Shown here: piece by piece, positions 36,245-48,800 of the stretch
How positions within the stretch are numbered: position 1 is the stretch's first letter
Layout: every line of letters begins with the position of its first letter
NCBI GenBank assembly: GCA_039602395.1
Contig: JBCNJP010000007.1
Location: 125,910,952-125,974,951, forward strand
Source of the DNA: Deinandra increscens subsp. villosa
Taxonomy: Eukaryota > Streptophyta > Magnoliopsida > Asterales > Asteraceae
Direction: 5' to 3'
Length of the DNA stretch: 64,000 nt
Made by a program: the position numbers and the translations under genes
Notes under the pieces: model-generated
The model's input: the letters and a program-made list of their open reading frames with translations, nothing else
The model's database searches: none
What the model was told of the DNA's origin: nothing

Positions 36245-37160
36245 ATCTTTACTGGTCACCAAGAAAATCTAAAATTTGCTCCTACTATGTGCCAAAGTGA
36301 ACCCTTTGTACTATGTGGTAGGGCTGATAATTTTGACACGGATACGAAAACACGACACAAAACACGACAATGTTAACATGTTTTGTGTTTGGGCTTAACA
36401 TGTTTCATGTCGTTAACAAGTCAACAGGTCGAAACCTGTTAACCTGTTAAGACACATTCATATTTTAATAATATATATATATTTTTAAATAATATATTAA
36501 AGATATATTAGAATTAGATTATTAGGTGACGTCTCTGAAAATTCCATTCCATTATTGTCGTAACATACACTCATACATCTCTCAATTCTTAAACCCGTTA
36601 AAATACAGGTCGTTTTCGTGTCTAAACAGGTTGAGTGAAACATTTTATCATGTCGACCGTCAATTAGTTAAAATTTCGTGTCTAAACAGGTTTTATCGTG
36701 TTGAACTGTTAAAATACAGGTCGTGTTCGTGTTTTGAAAACTAGACATGAAAAGTTTTCGTGTCGTGTTCGTGTTTGAGACCAATCGTGTCGTGTTTTAT
36801 TGTGTCGTTTCTTAACATGTCGTGTCTAACATGATTTGCCAGCCCTGCTATGTGGAGGTGATGTATTCCAAGTTTATAATGGCATTTTGGAGTTTTGGTT
36901 TTCAAAACCATGGTTTTAGTTTTAATAAGTTTAGTTTATGGTTAATTTATTTTGTTGTTTTGGTTGTGGTAATCAATGATAAATATGAGTGGTCCTATGG
37001 AGTATTGATGGTCGTATCCACTTTGGCAACAAATTCTGGAGCTGGATCTAATGGTGGTAGAAGTCCAAAGGCTGGTGGGATTGATGATAAACCATCTTCT
37101 CAGAGCCCTAAAGTTCAAGCAAGAGGTGTTTTCCAAGAGCACCAGGATACTTATTGTTAA
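36245..37160 (+). pseudogene. Possible coding fragment split by a hAT element
   Basis: After an AG at 36243-36244 a frame reads IFTGHQENLKFAPTMCQSEP and continues across the empty-site junction (CTATGTGG) into GGDVFQVYNGILEFW before a stop. Further on (about 37012-37140) a frame with SGAGSNGGRSPKAGGIDD looks exon-like. I do not recognise the protein, and this could be chance. The hAT element at 36319-36847 interrupts the first fragment. Confidence 0.3.
36319..36847. mobile_element. hAT element with perfect 8-bp duplication
   Basis: The left end is TAGGGCTGATAATTTTGACA and the inverted right end (CAGGGCTGGCAAATCATG on the minus strand) matches. CTATGTGG is duplicated exactly (36311-36318 and 36848-36855). 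The interior is full of GTGTCGTGTT, AAACACGACA and TTAACATGT words. No transposase is encoded. Confidence 0.9.
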
Positions 37161-38971
37161 GGATAAGGATGTCCAATTTTGCACTTCTAGGTATTTCACA
37201 CAAATTTTGAAGTGAACAAGATTTCTTCTATCCATTACTTAGCTTTATCTCTAACGGGCCAACTTGGTAAATAATAATCTGGTTAAAAGGAAACGAGCTA
37301 TATAGATCAACACCTGCCTAAAGTGTAATTTTAGTACACAAAACCTCCTAAATCATTTTATTCTAGAAGTTTATAATATTACTTAAACAACATAAATTTT
37401 GTGATCATATATGACATGTTAGTTATTTATAGACATTTAAATTTTGAACAAAAGTGTTTTAGGTTAATCCAATGTGACACCAAAATTTTCCGATTTGCTG
37501 AAGATAAAGGGGATGGTAGGTGAGCTAGAAAAGAGTTTAGAAGTCCTTCAGAAATAACATGTGTATTATTGTTTTATGTAGATTACATAGAGGTAGAGTT
37601 TTAATAATTTGATGATTACTAGCTGAAAAAGGTAGCTGCAATGAAAATGCATTAAGGCATGGTAGCAGTGCTTTTGTATTTAGCGTTTTCTCTCTCCTTT
37701 AGCATAAAGTTATTGTATCATTCAGGTTTTTATATTATTTAGATAACAAAAAGCTTGAAGCTTTACAAAACATGTGAATAAGGATCGTCTCTTCACAAAA
37801 CATGTGAATAAGGATTGTCGCTTTACAAAACATGTGAAGATAACTATCTAAGCTATGTAACAAATGTCTCTTTCAAATTTGTAAGTGTACTTTTATTTAA
37901 AAGAAATTTCTTTTTAACTTTATGTATTATACCTTTCGTTTTTTATTTCGAATTTAGTTGTATGTTATGTTTAATTTCATGTTTTTTATAGTACAAACTC
38001 GAGTATTTACCCGTGTCATTGGTTAGTGAAGAACTAAACCTGGCCAACCAAACAGTAACACACACTATGTTTGGTTAGGTTGGATTCTCAGTTATTGTTA
38101 GCGATCACCAGTCACTTCTAAATTTTGCAATTATGATTACAATAGCACACTTAAAACATGAACTGCACCTGAATATAACATCAGTATCCCCAAAGAAACC
38201 ATATTTTAACCATATAGAGCGCGCCATGGCTCTTTCTCCTGTTCTTTTAACACCTTCATTGGGTTCCATGTTACTTTCTCTTTCACAAATTGCATGGATG
38301 TAGCGCTAGCCAATGATTCTCCTATCTCACATATTATCTAGAAACAGAAAAGCAAATGGTCAGAAGATAACTAGCTAAGCTATGTAACAAATGTTTTAGT
38401 TGTCCAGAGTTCCATACTTATCAGCTAATCAACTGTCTAGTTCAAGGTTATCTGCTCTCCCTAACAAGCCAAATGGATAATACAGATAAGTCAAAAAGAA
38501 AATGGACAAAATGGGTTCGAAAGTCGTCCAAATGTTTTCTTAATGTTTACAGCCTCCAAATTCCTAAATAGTCTTATTGGACAGAAGTGTTTTGGGTCAA
38601 CTATAGACTGTTTTGATCAGAAAACAAAATTGCCCATTTTGACCCATTAATTGTTTCCACCCATTTTTTAACCTCTAGACAAGTTAAGCATATTAGGAAT
38701 GGGTTTGTTCTGAAAAATTGGTGAGTTTTCACAAATAGGAATAAACAATATGCAGCACTATCAATCTTGTTCCTGTGTAAGCTTTAACAGGCAAGAGCTG
38801 GTTTTGTGCCACCAAAACTTCAATGTTGCAGCTGCGTTAACTTACTGTCAGGTAGTACTTGCACCAGACAGCTCGGCCAGCTGCTAATAGAATACCATGT
38901 CTTTATTTCACAAAAAGTGCATGTATTATGTCTTAACTTGAAGGTGGCAATTTCGTTCCATCATTTATAAA
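37161..38971. other. Spacer with small repeats
   Basis: No gene is seen. It contains a 30-bp triplicate at 37761-37850. A 30-bp word (AGATAACTATCTAAGCTATG onward, near 37838) recurs near 38364 with one or two changes. Confidence 0.45.
37761..37850. repeat. 30-bp tandem repeat, three copies
   Basis: Units start at 37761, 37791 and 37821 with CTTYACAAAACATGTGAA. The first two are nearly identical over 30 bp; the third diverges in its second half. Confidence 0.85.
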
Positions 38972-39296
38972 TAGGAATGTCAATCGTGCCAGGTTGCCGG
39001 GTTGAATGGGGCAACCCAAACACAACCTATATTGTTATTTGTGTCAAAAACACAAACGCATCTTGTACCCAGAACATGACTAGTTTAACTCATTTATTTA
39101 AACGTTTCAAACGGATTGGTAAGTAATAATCAAGTTATAAACGTATTAATTGGGTTGATGGGTTATTAAAAACGGGTAAAACAGATCTAAACAGTTACAC
39201 AAGTCAACCCAGACATGACTCATTTAATTAAACAGATCAAATATATCAACCCAAAACCTAGATAGTTCCGTGTTGTGTCGAAAATTGCTACTCCTA
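38972..39296. mobile_element. hAT-like MITE
   Basis: The left end TAGGAATGTCAATCGTGCC pairs with the inverted right end (TAGGAGTAGCAATTTTCG on the minus strand). The interior has many GGGTTGA and AACCCA words. Flanking octamers TTTATAAA-like and CTTGTAAA agree only partly, so it is a moderately old copy. Confidence 0.55.
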
Positions 39297-39417
39297 CTTG
39301 TAAACGAGTTAATTAGGGTCGTGTTTTATCTATGTTGCACGGGCTTTAAAAAGAGACATATGATAATCAAAACAAGAAGCCAAGATAAAAACAATGTAAG
39401 CACCTTTTGTATTAATT

Positions 39418-41181
39418 TCAAAACATATAAACAGAAAGAAGGGGTACCTCAAAGGCATCCGCAGAAGTTTTATGTAGACCACTTTGACCAATGAGGATAA
39501 AAGAAGATGTACTCAGGACGCGAACCAACTGGAGAGCACAAGACATAGGTTCATGATGAATCTGCATTGATGAGGGTGCCTTTACATGTCTACTGGCCAA
39601 GGCTTTTATCATATCAGTTTGAAGACCAATTTGAATGCCATAAATGTTCTCATCGAGTGATCTTTTTCTTTCCAGCTTAAGCTTTGTGGAGTCTACAAGG
39701 AATGGAAGAATTAATGAAGGCATGTTTGATGCGTCTTCTCCTGCTAATGATAACAATACTTCACTGACTGCACACGCCAATATTGGAGACTCATACTTTT
39801 GCAAAACCAAGATGGACACCTGATAAAACGGTGGAAATCTTACAATATAGTCATCCACATGAAAATTGCATAACACTTAAAATTGCTATTGAATTCAGCC
39901 TGGTCCCTGTATTTGGGTCCAAGTACCCCATAACAGAGTACTTGTAGTCTTGGTTCTAAGAACGTGAGGCGCTTTTAGGTGTTTAGATCCAGACAGCCGA
40001 GGTGCAAGGTGAAGGTGCTATGATTGAGAGCTAGGATACTTAGATCCTAAAAGCAGAAAAGCGCACATCACTTATGTGAGGCGTGTTGTTCTACATACAA
40101 CCAAATAAGCACATTTACAACCGTTAGTTGCGACTCTCTAGTCTGTTTTACATAGCAACATTTTTATCAAGTAACGTTTGATAATTTCTTCATATTTTTT
40201 ATTGTTTTTGCATATCTGCCTCCTATAAACCCTAACATTGACGAATTTTAGAATTGGGAGCTAGGATATTTAGGCTGTTTCGGGTCCGAGGAACCCCGTA
40301 ACAGGGTACTCGCAGTCTTGGTTCTAAGAACATTGGGCACTTATAGGTGTTAGGTCGACACAGCCAAGGTGCAAGACTGCAAGGTGCTACGGTTGGGAGC
40401 TAGGACATTTAGGTCCTAAAAGCTGAAGCGAGTACATCATTTAAGTGAGGCGTGTTGCCCTATATACAACAAAATAAGCATTATTTACAACCATAAGTTG
40501 CAACTCTCTAGTCTGTTTTACATAGCAACGTTTTTATCAAGTAAACATTTCATGATTTCTTCCTATTTTTTTATAATCGTTTTTGGCCCCATTCGGATCG
40601 AGAGAAACATTAATCAGTTAATCTCCAATATCGTAATCCAATTATTAACTTGGAACAAAATCCCTATACATGAACGTATCTGTTGTGGTTCTAGCCCTAA
40701 TTTTAGGAACAAAATCAAATATAATTACAGAAATCCAGGATATGAACTGAGTAAACAAAATATGCTCCATCTTCCAAACTAATTTGTACTCTTCACTATA
40801 AATCTAACAACAACAAATGAATATCATCAAGTATAAACGACTCGCAATCAAGAGAAAATGAGAAACACCTACTTGATTAACTCCACTGGTATCGAGAAAG
40901 TGCGTGACGTTTCCCGATGCTTTGGTATCCGTGATTCCATAGCGATCTAGCGGCAGATCGAACGACTCTCTTCTGTAAAATACATATCCAAAAGACAATA
41001 GATTATTAGCTGATCTAACAGGATATAAACAGTAATTGCGTTTAAGGAAAAGAGAGATGAAGACTAACGATATTTCCAAGGGAGAGCTAGGGTTTGGTTG
41101 AAGACCGTTAATGATGGCGGTGGCGAACGCGCCGTCGACGTCGACGGAGAAGAAAATTACCTTCTTCGCAGATGTCTTCAT
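39418..41181 (-). CDS. Unassigned conserved-looking protein, about 204 residues
   Basis: There are three exons on the minus strand: 41181-41069, 40972-40873 and 39819-39418, with in-phase GT-AG junctions (S split as TC/A, then Q/V). The protein starts MKTSAKKVIFFSVDVDGAFA, then GITDTKASGNVTHFLDTSGV, then SILVLQKYESPILACAVSEV and later CALQLVRVLSTSSFILIGQS. It alternates hydrophobic strands and helices with no membrane segment, so it is probably soluble. I do not recognise the family. The last exon could instead be spliced at GAG/GTACCC (39448), which would add further exons to the left that I did not find; taken as read it ends VPLLSVYMF. Intron 2 holds a 300-bp duplication. Confidence 0.6.
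39915..40583. repeat. Direct duplication of about 300 bp in an intron
   Basis: Copy 1 (about 39915-40209) and copy 2 (about 40282-40583) share the same order of blocks: CAGTCTTGGTTCTAAGAAC-like, GGGAGCTAGGA, GTGAGGCGTGTTG, and AACTCTCTAGTCTGTTTTAC followed by ATAGCAAC and TTTTTATCAAGTAA. They diverge by many substitutions. They lie in intron 2 of the minus-strand gene. Confidence 0.85.
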
Positions 41182-42659
41182 TTCTTTCCTGTTTTTGGGT
41201 TTTGGGTACAAAGCACTAATTGAATTGTTAGGTCTATCTTGTGTATGCATAGAACTAGGCCCGGGCCCAATTTCGTTCTTTAACCCAATTTTAGAGGGGT
41301 TGAAATAAGCAAATTGCATTAATAAAAGTATAAGTTTAAAAAATAAAATGAATATGAAATCATGTAAAATAGACAAATTGGATGTTGATAATCTAAACTT
41401 TGATCCGTTGGATGATAATATTATGTACTATTAGTTTGATCATTAATAACTTTAACTTTCATTTGTGTTATAAAGTGTAAACTGAGTAGCGTAAATGCGT
41501 AATTATGATACACTTACACTGGGTTTTTACTTATTTTTGCTTTTATATGTCCTTATTTTGTTCATAAATCTTCATTATAAGGCAAAAATTCAAATGTAAA
41601 CATATGATGATTACGTTATTGAATTGTCCTTGACAATGAAAATAAAAGTTGGGATTATTAATTAAGGCACTTTGTTTCTCCTTATAGTATTATGATGCTT
41701 TAACGTCTTATGACGCACTTAATCATCTCTCATGTCATCTCTCAAGTTTTAACCAGGTGTGCCATTAAATGAACCGAATGAATATGAACACAGACATGTT
41801 TATGTTCGTTCTTTTAAATTTAAACACGGACATTAGTCGAACAAACGTTTTATGTTCATGTTTGTTCATTATTAAAATGTACATGTTCATGTTCGTTTAC
41901 GTTCTTTTGTTCAAAGTCTAAATGAACAGTTCATGAACGTAATTGGGCATAAACAAACACAAAATGAACAAATATAAATGAACACCACATTCACACATCG
42001 GCTTTAGCCAAATCAATGACATCCCATTTGATCGACAAACACAAAAGAGAAGATTAATTTTCAACTCAAATCCATTTTATGAGATAGGAACGCGGTTTAG
42101 GAATGTGCTTGCTTGCAAAATCCGAAAATAGCATAAGAATCCACCCAATTTAGGACTTGAAATCCACTTTTGGATCAAGCTCTCATCTCCATCCTCCTTT
42201 GGTCGCCATCTACGATTTATCCAAGTGAGAAATTTAAAAATTTATTTTCCTTTCTTTTAATTGACACAATTCATACTAAACCCCCCCCCCCCATCTATAA
42301 TGGTTATATTGTCAAATTGGGACCACTAACTTCTAGTTAGTTTATAGTAAACACCCTTATCTCTTATCTTTCAAGACCTATCTACTAGTTACTTGTACTT
42401 TAGTAACTAATAAAACATTGGTTAATTTATATTAGCCATCACTGAAAACATACTTCAATTCATCCGAAAACCCCATGATTCATTTGTAAAAGTTTTAAAC
42501 TTTAACGCTTCCGCAATTGATCATTTGACATAATCATTTTCTGATAAAATACAATCTTATATATTAATTCGACAAATTTGATTTTGTGCTAAACGAGTTA
42601 TAGATTCCCAACAATAGTAGTGTGGAAGAAAAAAATAACTAAAAGAAATTAAGATGAAT

Positions 42660-42850
42660 ATGTAGTGAAATTAAAGTAGATGTTAAAGAGAGGAGAATTG
42701 AAGGAAACCGTGTAAAGGAAACAAAGTAAAATAAAAAGTAGAGAAAAAGTAAAAAAAAGAAAACCGGACATGCATAGGATTGAACATATGACCACCCATA
42801 TGAGTACAATGACACACCAATCGACCAAATTAGATGCTATGAGAAGAAAT
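42660..42850 (-). mobile_element. Possible tRNA-derived SINE
   Basis: On the minus strand TTGGTCGATTGG (A-box-like, near 42822) is followed by GGTCATATGTTCAATCC (B-box-like, near 42790). Spacing is tRNA-like. No duplication or clear tail was found. Confidence 0.3.
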
Positions 42851-43478
42851 GAAAAATTAAATATATAACTACAAATTTGAGTATATGAAAATAAAAGAAA
42901 AAAATAGAACACAATTTAACGCCACCTGTAAATTATATAAATTAGATGCTATGATCAGAAGAATGTAATAGGTGGAAAGCGAAGCACAGTATTATGTCTC
43001 TCAACCCGTCAATGCATATTGTAATTATATAAATTTTCATATGCTATTCACCTCTTTTTTTCTTCTTTTTATCTTAGGGCAATACTTTTTTTATAATCGT
43101 GTATCATAAACTTTTACGTAGTATACTCAATATTTTTTACTTATTTTAATTTTTTTTACGTAGCGTTATAATAATGTAACTGTTTTGTGTGGTAACTCAT
43201 CTATGTGTTCTTTTATTATTTCTTTTTGTATCTTGCACATAATTAAGTTGGTGGTGTAATGAATAGAGTCGTTTAACTTAACTTTTAAATAGTAGATTCA
43301 ATATTTTAAGCATTTGTATTCTAATTTTAACGTCATTACTCAGTTTTTTTAATTCCGTTTTCTTTACGTGACTTTATAGCAATGCAACTGTAATAGTTTG
43401 GGTCGTTACCAAATATTTTCATCTTCTTTATATAGCGTTATATCAATTCAACTGTTTTGTAACCCATGTTACTGTTAT

Positions 43479-43509
43479 CCCGTATTGATGCACGGGTTAT
43501 AAAATCTAG
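43479..43509 (+). mobile_element. Helitron-like 3' terminus
   Basis: A hairpin (CCCGT and ACGGG, 43479-43496) precedes CTAG at 43506-43509. The next base is A instead of the expected T, so this is less certain than the termini at 23151 and 29499. Confidence 0.4.
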
Positions 43510-44286
43510 AAATTGTGTAAGACACGAATTAATAGTTAGTTTTTACCGAAGGAAAATGTTACATTCGAAACCAAAAGTCGATGAAAAAAGAAAATAAAAT
43601 AAATTACAAAGTGTTGTCAAATCATATTGGTGTAACCACACGTCAAATCGTAGTTAGTCTAATTAGTAAACTCCCGCCTTTTGTAACGGAAGTTAAGCGG
43701 TTTAGCTGACCTCTTAAATCGAGCCTCACAAAACCCATTTGCTCTCATCTCACTCGCTCTCGAAATCGCTCCTTGTTAATATCCGCTGATTCGAAGTCCT
43801 CTGAAGCCCTCTGACGATTTCAAGTTTTAGATCGAGCACCTTCTGATCGAATCGTTAAAGGTAGCATGAATCCTATACGTACACCCTGCTACATACATAG
43901 TTCGAAATGCGTTTGAACTTTGATTTTCTTTTTCCGGCGACTAATAAAACTTAGTAAATCCAGAATCGGATTTTGAAGGGTTTAGTTCATCACTTTTCAT
44001 TTCTGCTTGTTAATAAGAGTTTTTTTTGTTCGTTCTTTGTAACCGTTATCGATTTGGGTAAATTGATGTTAAAAAAAAGCTAACCGTAGAATGACTTTAG
44101 AAACTTTAAACATACAAGAAATCATGAATTTAAGTTTCTGCAACTTTTCTTAGAGCAGTTCATAGCTTTGATGCATGCATTCATTAACATGTAACACCTA
44201 TTCATGGAAGATGAAAGGAAATGCTACATGATCTACCTTAATCATTTCAACTGCTACTTACCACATCCCAGTTATTGTCTGTTTTA

Positions 44287-44304
44287 GTGTGTGTGTGTGT
44301 GTGT
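44287..44304. repeat. (GT)9 microsatellite
   Basis: A dinucleotide run immediately upstream of the splice acceptor and start codon of the DUF2431 gene. Confidence 0.9.
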
Positions 44305-44315
44305 TTAACAGAGAT

Positions 44316-45406
44316 ATGAATAGATCGAAAGGAAAAGAGAGGCGGATTCATGGTTACAAGAGTTCTGACAAGATCTTACTTGTCGGTGAAGGCGATTTCT
44401 CTTTTTCAGCTTGTTTAGCTCGAGCCTTTCAAACAGCCGAAAACATCGTTGCTACTACATATCTAAAAAGAAGTAAGATTGATTAACTTCAAATTCTCAT
44501 GATAAGCATTACTAAGTAGGTGTTTATGATGTGAATCATGCTTTTGTTTGTGATCGCATACAGAATCGTTACTTAAAGAACATTGGACGAGCATATCACA
44601 TCTTGACGAGCTGGAGAACTTGGGCTGCAAATTGTTGTATAAGGTTGATGTCTACAAGATGGACACTCATTCTGCTCTCAAGAACTTGAAGTTTGACATT
44701 ATCATATACAACTTTCCTCATGCTGGTCACTATGATTATTTATGTGAAAGTGATCCAGAATTAATCGAGTAAGATACACTACAACAAATATAAGATTTTC
44801 TTCAACTGCTCATGTAAAACACTAAAAATACCAAATTTATGTTACAGTTAAAGAACTGTGTAAAATTAGTTATAACTAATTAAGTGTATTAGAGATCGAA
44901 AATTATTGCACTTACAATAAGCATGTTTAAATGATAATAAAAGTCTAGGCTCATTAATATGTAGATTTGGTATTCAATGGAATTTAGAAAAGAAGACGTT
45001 TCGTTTCCACTTACATTAATCTTAAGGATTTGATGGTTTAACTGGTTTTACTGTTTATAAGTAGGGATATTTGGAAGCAAGTCTGTCACTTATGAAATTT
45101 ATTTGAAAAAAAACACTGGCGCCTACAATGCTAATCGCGGTGTACGTATGCGGATAGTACAATATGTAAATGAAAGAATATAGCTATGTTGTGATGATAT
45201 GTGCATGTTTACATTGTTATTTATACCAATACATCATGAACCGCATTTTCAATCATTGTGCATGATTGAGTTGTAGCTTTGATATGTATGTGTCTCACAG
45301 GATGCATATGGAGTTGGTAGAAGCTTACTTTAAAAGTGCCAGCAAGATGTTGACTGAAGGGGGTGAGGTGCATTTGAGGCACAGAGAAGACCCTCCATAT
45401 TATTAG
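44316..45406 (+). CDS. DUF2431/BMT5-like Rossmann methyltransferase, 5' part (interrupted)
   Basis: Exons 44316-44472, 44564-44768 and 45301-45400 join in phase. The protein begins MNRSKGKERRIHGYKSSDKI, then LLVGEGDFSFSACLARAF (the SAM-binding loop of BMT5-like proteins) and later FDIIIYNFPHAGHYDY, the family's characteristic NFPH.G motif. Yeast BMT5 methylates a uridine of 25S rRNA; plant members are mostly named At4g26485-like and are uncharacterised. The Rossmann domain is cut after EVHLRHREDPPY by a Copia element at 45401. The LTR adds one Tyr and then a TAG stop (45404-45406), so a transcript through this point makes about 155 residues. The 3' part continues at 49097 in the same frame. 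Confidence 0.85.
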
Positions 45407-45525
45407 TCATAGATATTATTCATTGTATTGTTTATGATAGTATAGGGGTGCGTTGTGTATTTATCTAGTCTATATATAGGGCATGTAACCTTCAACAATA
45501 ATCAAGGAAAATACATTTACTTTCA
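45401..45525 (+). repeat. 5' LTR of the Copia element
   Basis: 125 bp, starting TATTAGTCAT and ending TTTACTTTCA. It contains CTATATATAGG near 45470-45480, a likely TATA box. The start is not the usual TG. Confidence 0.95.
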
Positions 45526-45538
45526 TGGTATCACAGCC
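45526..45538 (+). other. Primer-binding site
   Basis: TGGTATCACAGCC directly after the LTR resembles the initiator tRNA-Met complement (TGGTATCAGAGC) used by most plant Copia elements, with one difference in the core. Confidence 0.85.
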
Positions 45539-45810
45539 ATACTTAAACCTGGGCGGCTTCCTTCTTCCGACAATTTTTTTTTCTTTCCGATCGTCAGTCC
45601 GAAGATTGCCACACCAAACTTGTTTGTGGCTTCTTATCCCACGTGATTACACACACATAAGGTGTGTTTTAGTGTGTGGGGATTAATTCCCATTAAGTCA
45701 TTCACATCTAATACACAAAATTGTGTTTTGGTGTTTCGTTTTCTTCTGCCGCCGTCAACAACAATTCACGAAGGGGCAAATTTTTTTTTATAACCCTCTA
45801 CGCAAGAAAT

Positions 45811-48800
45811 ATGGTTTATGGGCATTATTCACCAGATCAGAACTGGTATATGGACACGGGTGCAACTACTCATCTCACAGCAAACCCAGGTATATTTCAG
45901 ACCCCGTTATCGAAATCTGAGATTAGTAATATATTTGTTGGGAATGGCAATACGTTGCCAATACAGGGTTCGGGTAATGCTGTACATTCAATCCCACCTC
46001 AAAACTACAAATTAAATAATGTCCTTTTGGCCCCTGACATCATTAAAAATCTTATTTCCGTTCGTCAGTTTTGTCGCGATAATCAAGTTGCAATTGAATT
46101 TGACTCTTTTGGTTTTTCCTTAAAAGATTTTAAAACTGGCAAACTACTTTCCCGTCATAATAGCTCAGGTGACCTATATCCATTTACACCTCCGGTGAAT
46201 AATGGTTTTGCTTGTTTAACTCAATCTCCGCATTTTTGGCACAATCGACTTGGTCACCCGGGATCCCAAGTTTTAGAGTCTTTGTGTTCCCGTCATTTTA
46301 TTTCATGCAGTAAGGACAAATTTGTCCATGTCTGTCATGCTTGTCAATTGTCAAACAGTAAGCGTCTTCCGTTTGTTGAGTCTGTGTCTAGTACTTTATC
46401 TAGTTTTGATATTATTCATTGTGATCTTTGGACTTCTCCCGTGTTAAGTAAAAGTGGTTACAAATATTATATGGTTTTAATTGATAATTTTTCTAATTTT
46501 GTTTGGATATATCCTTTAAAATTCAAATCTGAAACTTTTCCCACATTTGCTAAGTTTCACAAACTCATCCAAACTCAATTTAATAAAACCATCAAAACGT
46601 TTCAATGTGACTTAGGAGGAGAATTTGACAATCGCGAGTTCCACAAATTTGCGTCTGATCACGGCCTTGTATTTCGTTTCTCTTGCCCTCAGACTTCGTC
46701 TCAGAATGGCAAAGCCGAACGGATGATTCGTCGCCTTAACGACATCATTCGTGCCCTCCTAATGCAAGCGAATCTTCCACCTCCCTTTTGGGTGGAAGCT
46801 CTTCACACTGCCACATATTTGCATAATATTCTTCCAGTGAAACGTTTATCTTTTAATACCCCCGTGTTTGTTCTCTATGGCCGTCACCCCACATACGACC
46901 ATCTTCGCACCTTCGGGTGTGCGTGTTATCCAAATATGTCTGCCACTTCACCTCATAAGCTTCACCCCCGGTCCACTAGATGTATCTTCCTCGGGTATCC
47001 TAGTAATTTTCGCGGTTATCGATGTTTCGACCCAAACACCGGTAAAGTCCATATTTCCCGACACGTCGTCTTCGATGAAACAGCCTTTCCGTATCATGAA
47101 ACCACTCGACCACCCACTCCAGTCGTGGACGATCAACCCAATATACTGTCATGGTTTCCTCTACCAAACCCCAACCCGACTCAACCAAACAGCCCCATCT
47201 CGTCTCCTGTCCACCCGCAATCTCCTCAGGCTACGGCTTCTCCTCAATCGTCCGAGTCATCTTCAGTTTCGTCATCCCAGGCTACGGTCTCTCCTGTGTC
47301 CACAACATCGGTCCAACCACAACCAAACCAACATCCCATGACCACCCGTGCCAAAGCCGGTATCACCAAACCGGTTGTTCGTCTTAACCTTCATGTATCG
47401 AGTCAACCCACTATCTCGCCCGTTCCTACATCGTACGTAAAAGCATTATCTGACCCTAACTGGCAACAAGCCATGACCAATGAATTTAAGGCCTTGCAAG
47501 ATATGGATACATGGGAATTAGTACCTAGACCATCGGGACAACCGGTTATTCGATGCATATGGTTGTTTAGACATAAGTTTAAGTCCGATGGGACTCTTGA
47601 GCGCTATAAAGCGCGGTTAGTAGCTAATGGTAAATCTCAGACAGTTGGGATTGATTGCTTAGATACTTTTAGTCCGGTTGTTAAACCGGCTACGATTCGT
47701 ACTGTGTTATCGATAGCCACCTCACGAGGATGGCCAATTCATCAGTTAGACGTAAAGAATGCATTTTTGCATGGTGATTTGACAGAGACAGTATTCATGC
47801 AGCAGCCTCCAGGCTTTGTTGATCAGAGAGCCCCAGATTATGTGTGTCGCCTTAAGCGATCTTTATATGGCCTAAAACAGGCTCCGAGGGCTTGGTATAA
47901 CCGGTTTTCATCATTCTTGTTATCCATGGGATTCAAGAACAGCATTTGTGACACATCTTTATTTGTGTACCGCCACGGCATACACACTGCTTATTTGCTA
48001 CTATATGTTGATGATATTGTTTTGACAGCCTCCGTTCCGACGTTTCTTCGGACGATTATCGCTACTCTTTCGAAAGAGTTTGCTATGACTGATTTGGGTT
48101 TGTTGCATCATTTTTTGGGTATTACGGTTACCCGAGACACATCCGGTTTATTCTTGCAGCAGTCCCAGTATGCTCGAGACATCTTACAGCGTGCGTCTAT
48201 GAGTTCGTGCAAACCGTCTCATACCCCGGTTGACACTAATTCGAAGTTAAGTGAAACTGATGGTCCGTTATTAGCAGATGGTACTTTATACCGTAGTCTC
48301 GCTGGGGCGCTTCAGTATTTGACATTTACTCGCCCGGATATCACATATGCTGTTCAGCAGGTTTGTTTGTTTATGCATGCCCCTCGGGAACCACATTTTC
48401 AGTTTATGAAGCGTATATTGCGCTATATACAGGGCACTCTTGATTATGGTGTTCGTATAACACGCTCCCCCATTGTATCTCTCACTGCTTATTCAGATGC
48501 AGATTGGGGGGGCTGTCCAGATTCTAGACGATCTACATCCGGGTATTGCGTATTTATGGGGGATAATCTCATATCTTGGTCATCAAAACGCCAAGCCACA
48601 GTCTCTAGATCAAGTGCCGAGGCTGAATACAGGGGTGTAGCAAATGCTGTTGCAGAGGCTAGCTGGATTCGAAATCTGCTTTTGGAATTACATGTCCCAG
48701 TTCGCAGTGCTACAGTGGTTTACTGCGATAATGTCTCAGCTGTTTATTTATCAGGTAACCCAGTTCAACATCAACGCACCAAACATGTTGAGATAGACAT

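Larger units (their letters stand above)
41182..44310. other. Intergenic region
   Basis: This is the upstream side of both the minus-strand gene (ATG at 41181) and the plus-strand DUF2431 gene. It contains GTTCATGTTCGTT-type repeat sequence at about 41770-41990, a run of 12 C at 42281-42292, a possible minus-strand SINE at about 42660-42850 and a Helitron-like end near 43509. The start of the DUF2431 transcript, with a leader intron, probably lies near 43750-43860. No other gene is seen. Confidence 0.45.

Noticed and set aside
42649..42912. Hydrophobic minus-strand frame of 87 codons
   Set aside because: Its hydrophobicity comes from A/T-rich DNA; the region looks SINE-like.
45721..45810. 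Pol frame start at 45721
   Set aside because: That codon is TTG, not ATG; the first ATG in the open frame is at 45811.
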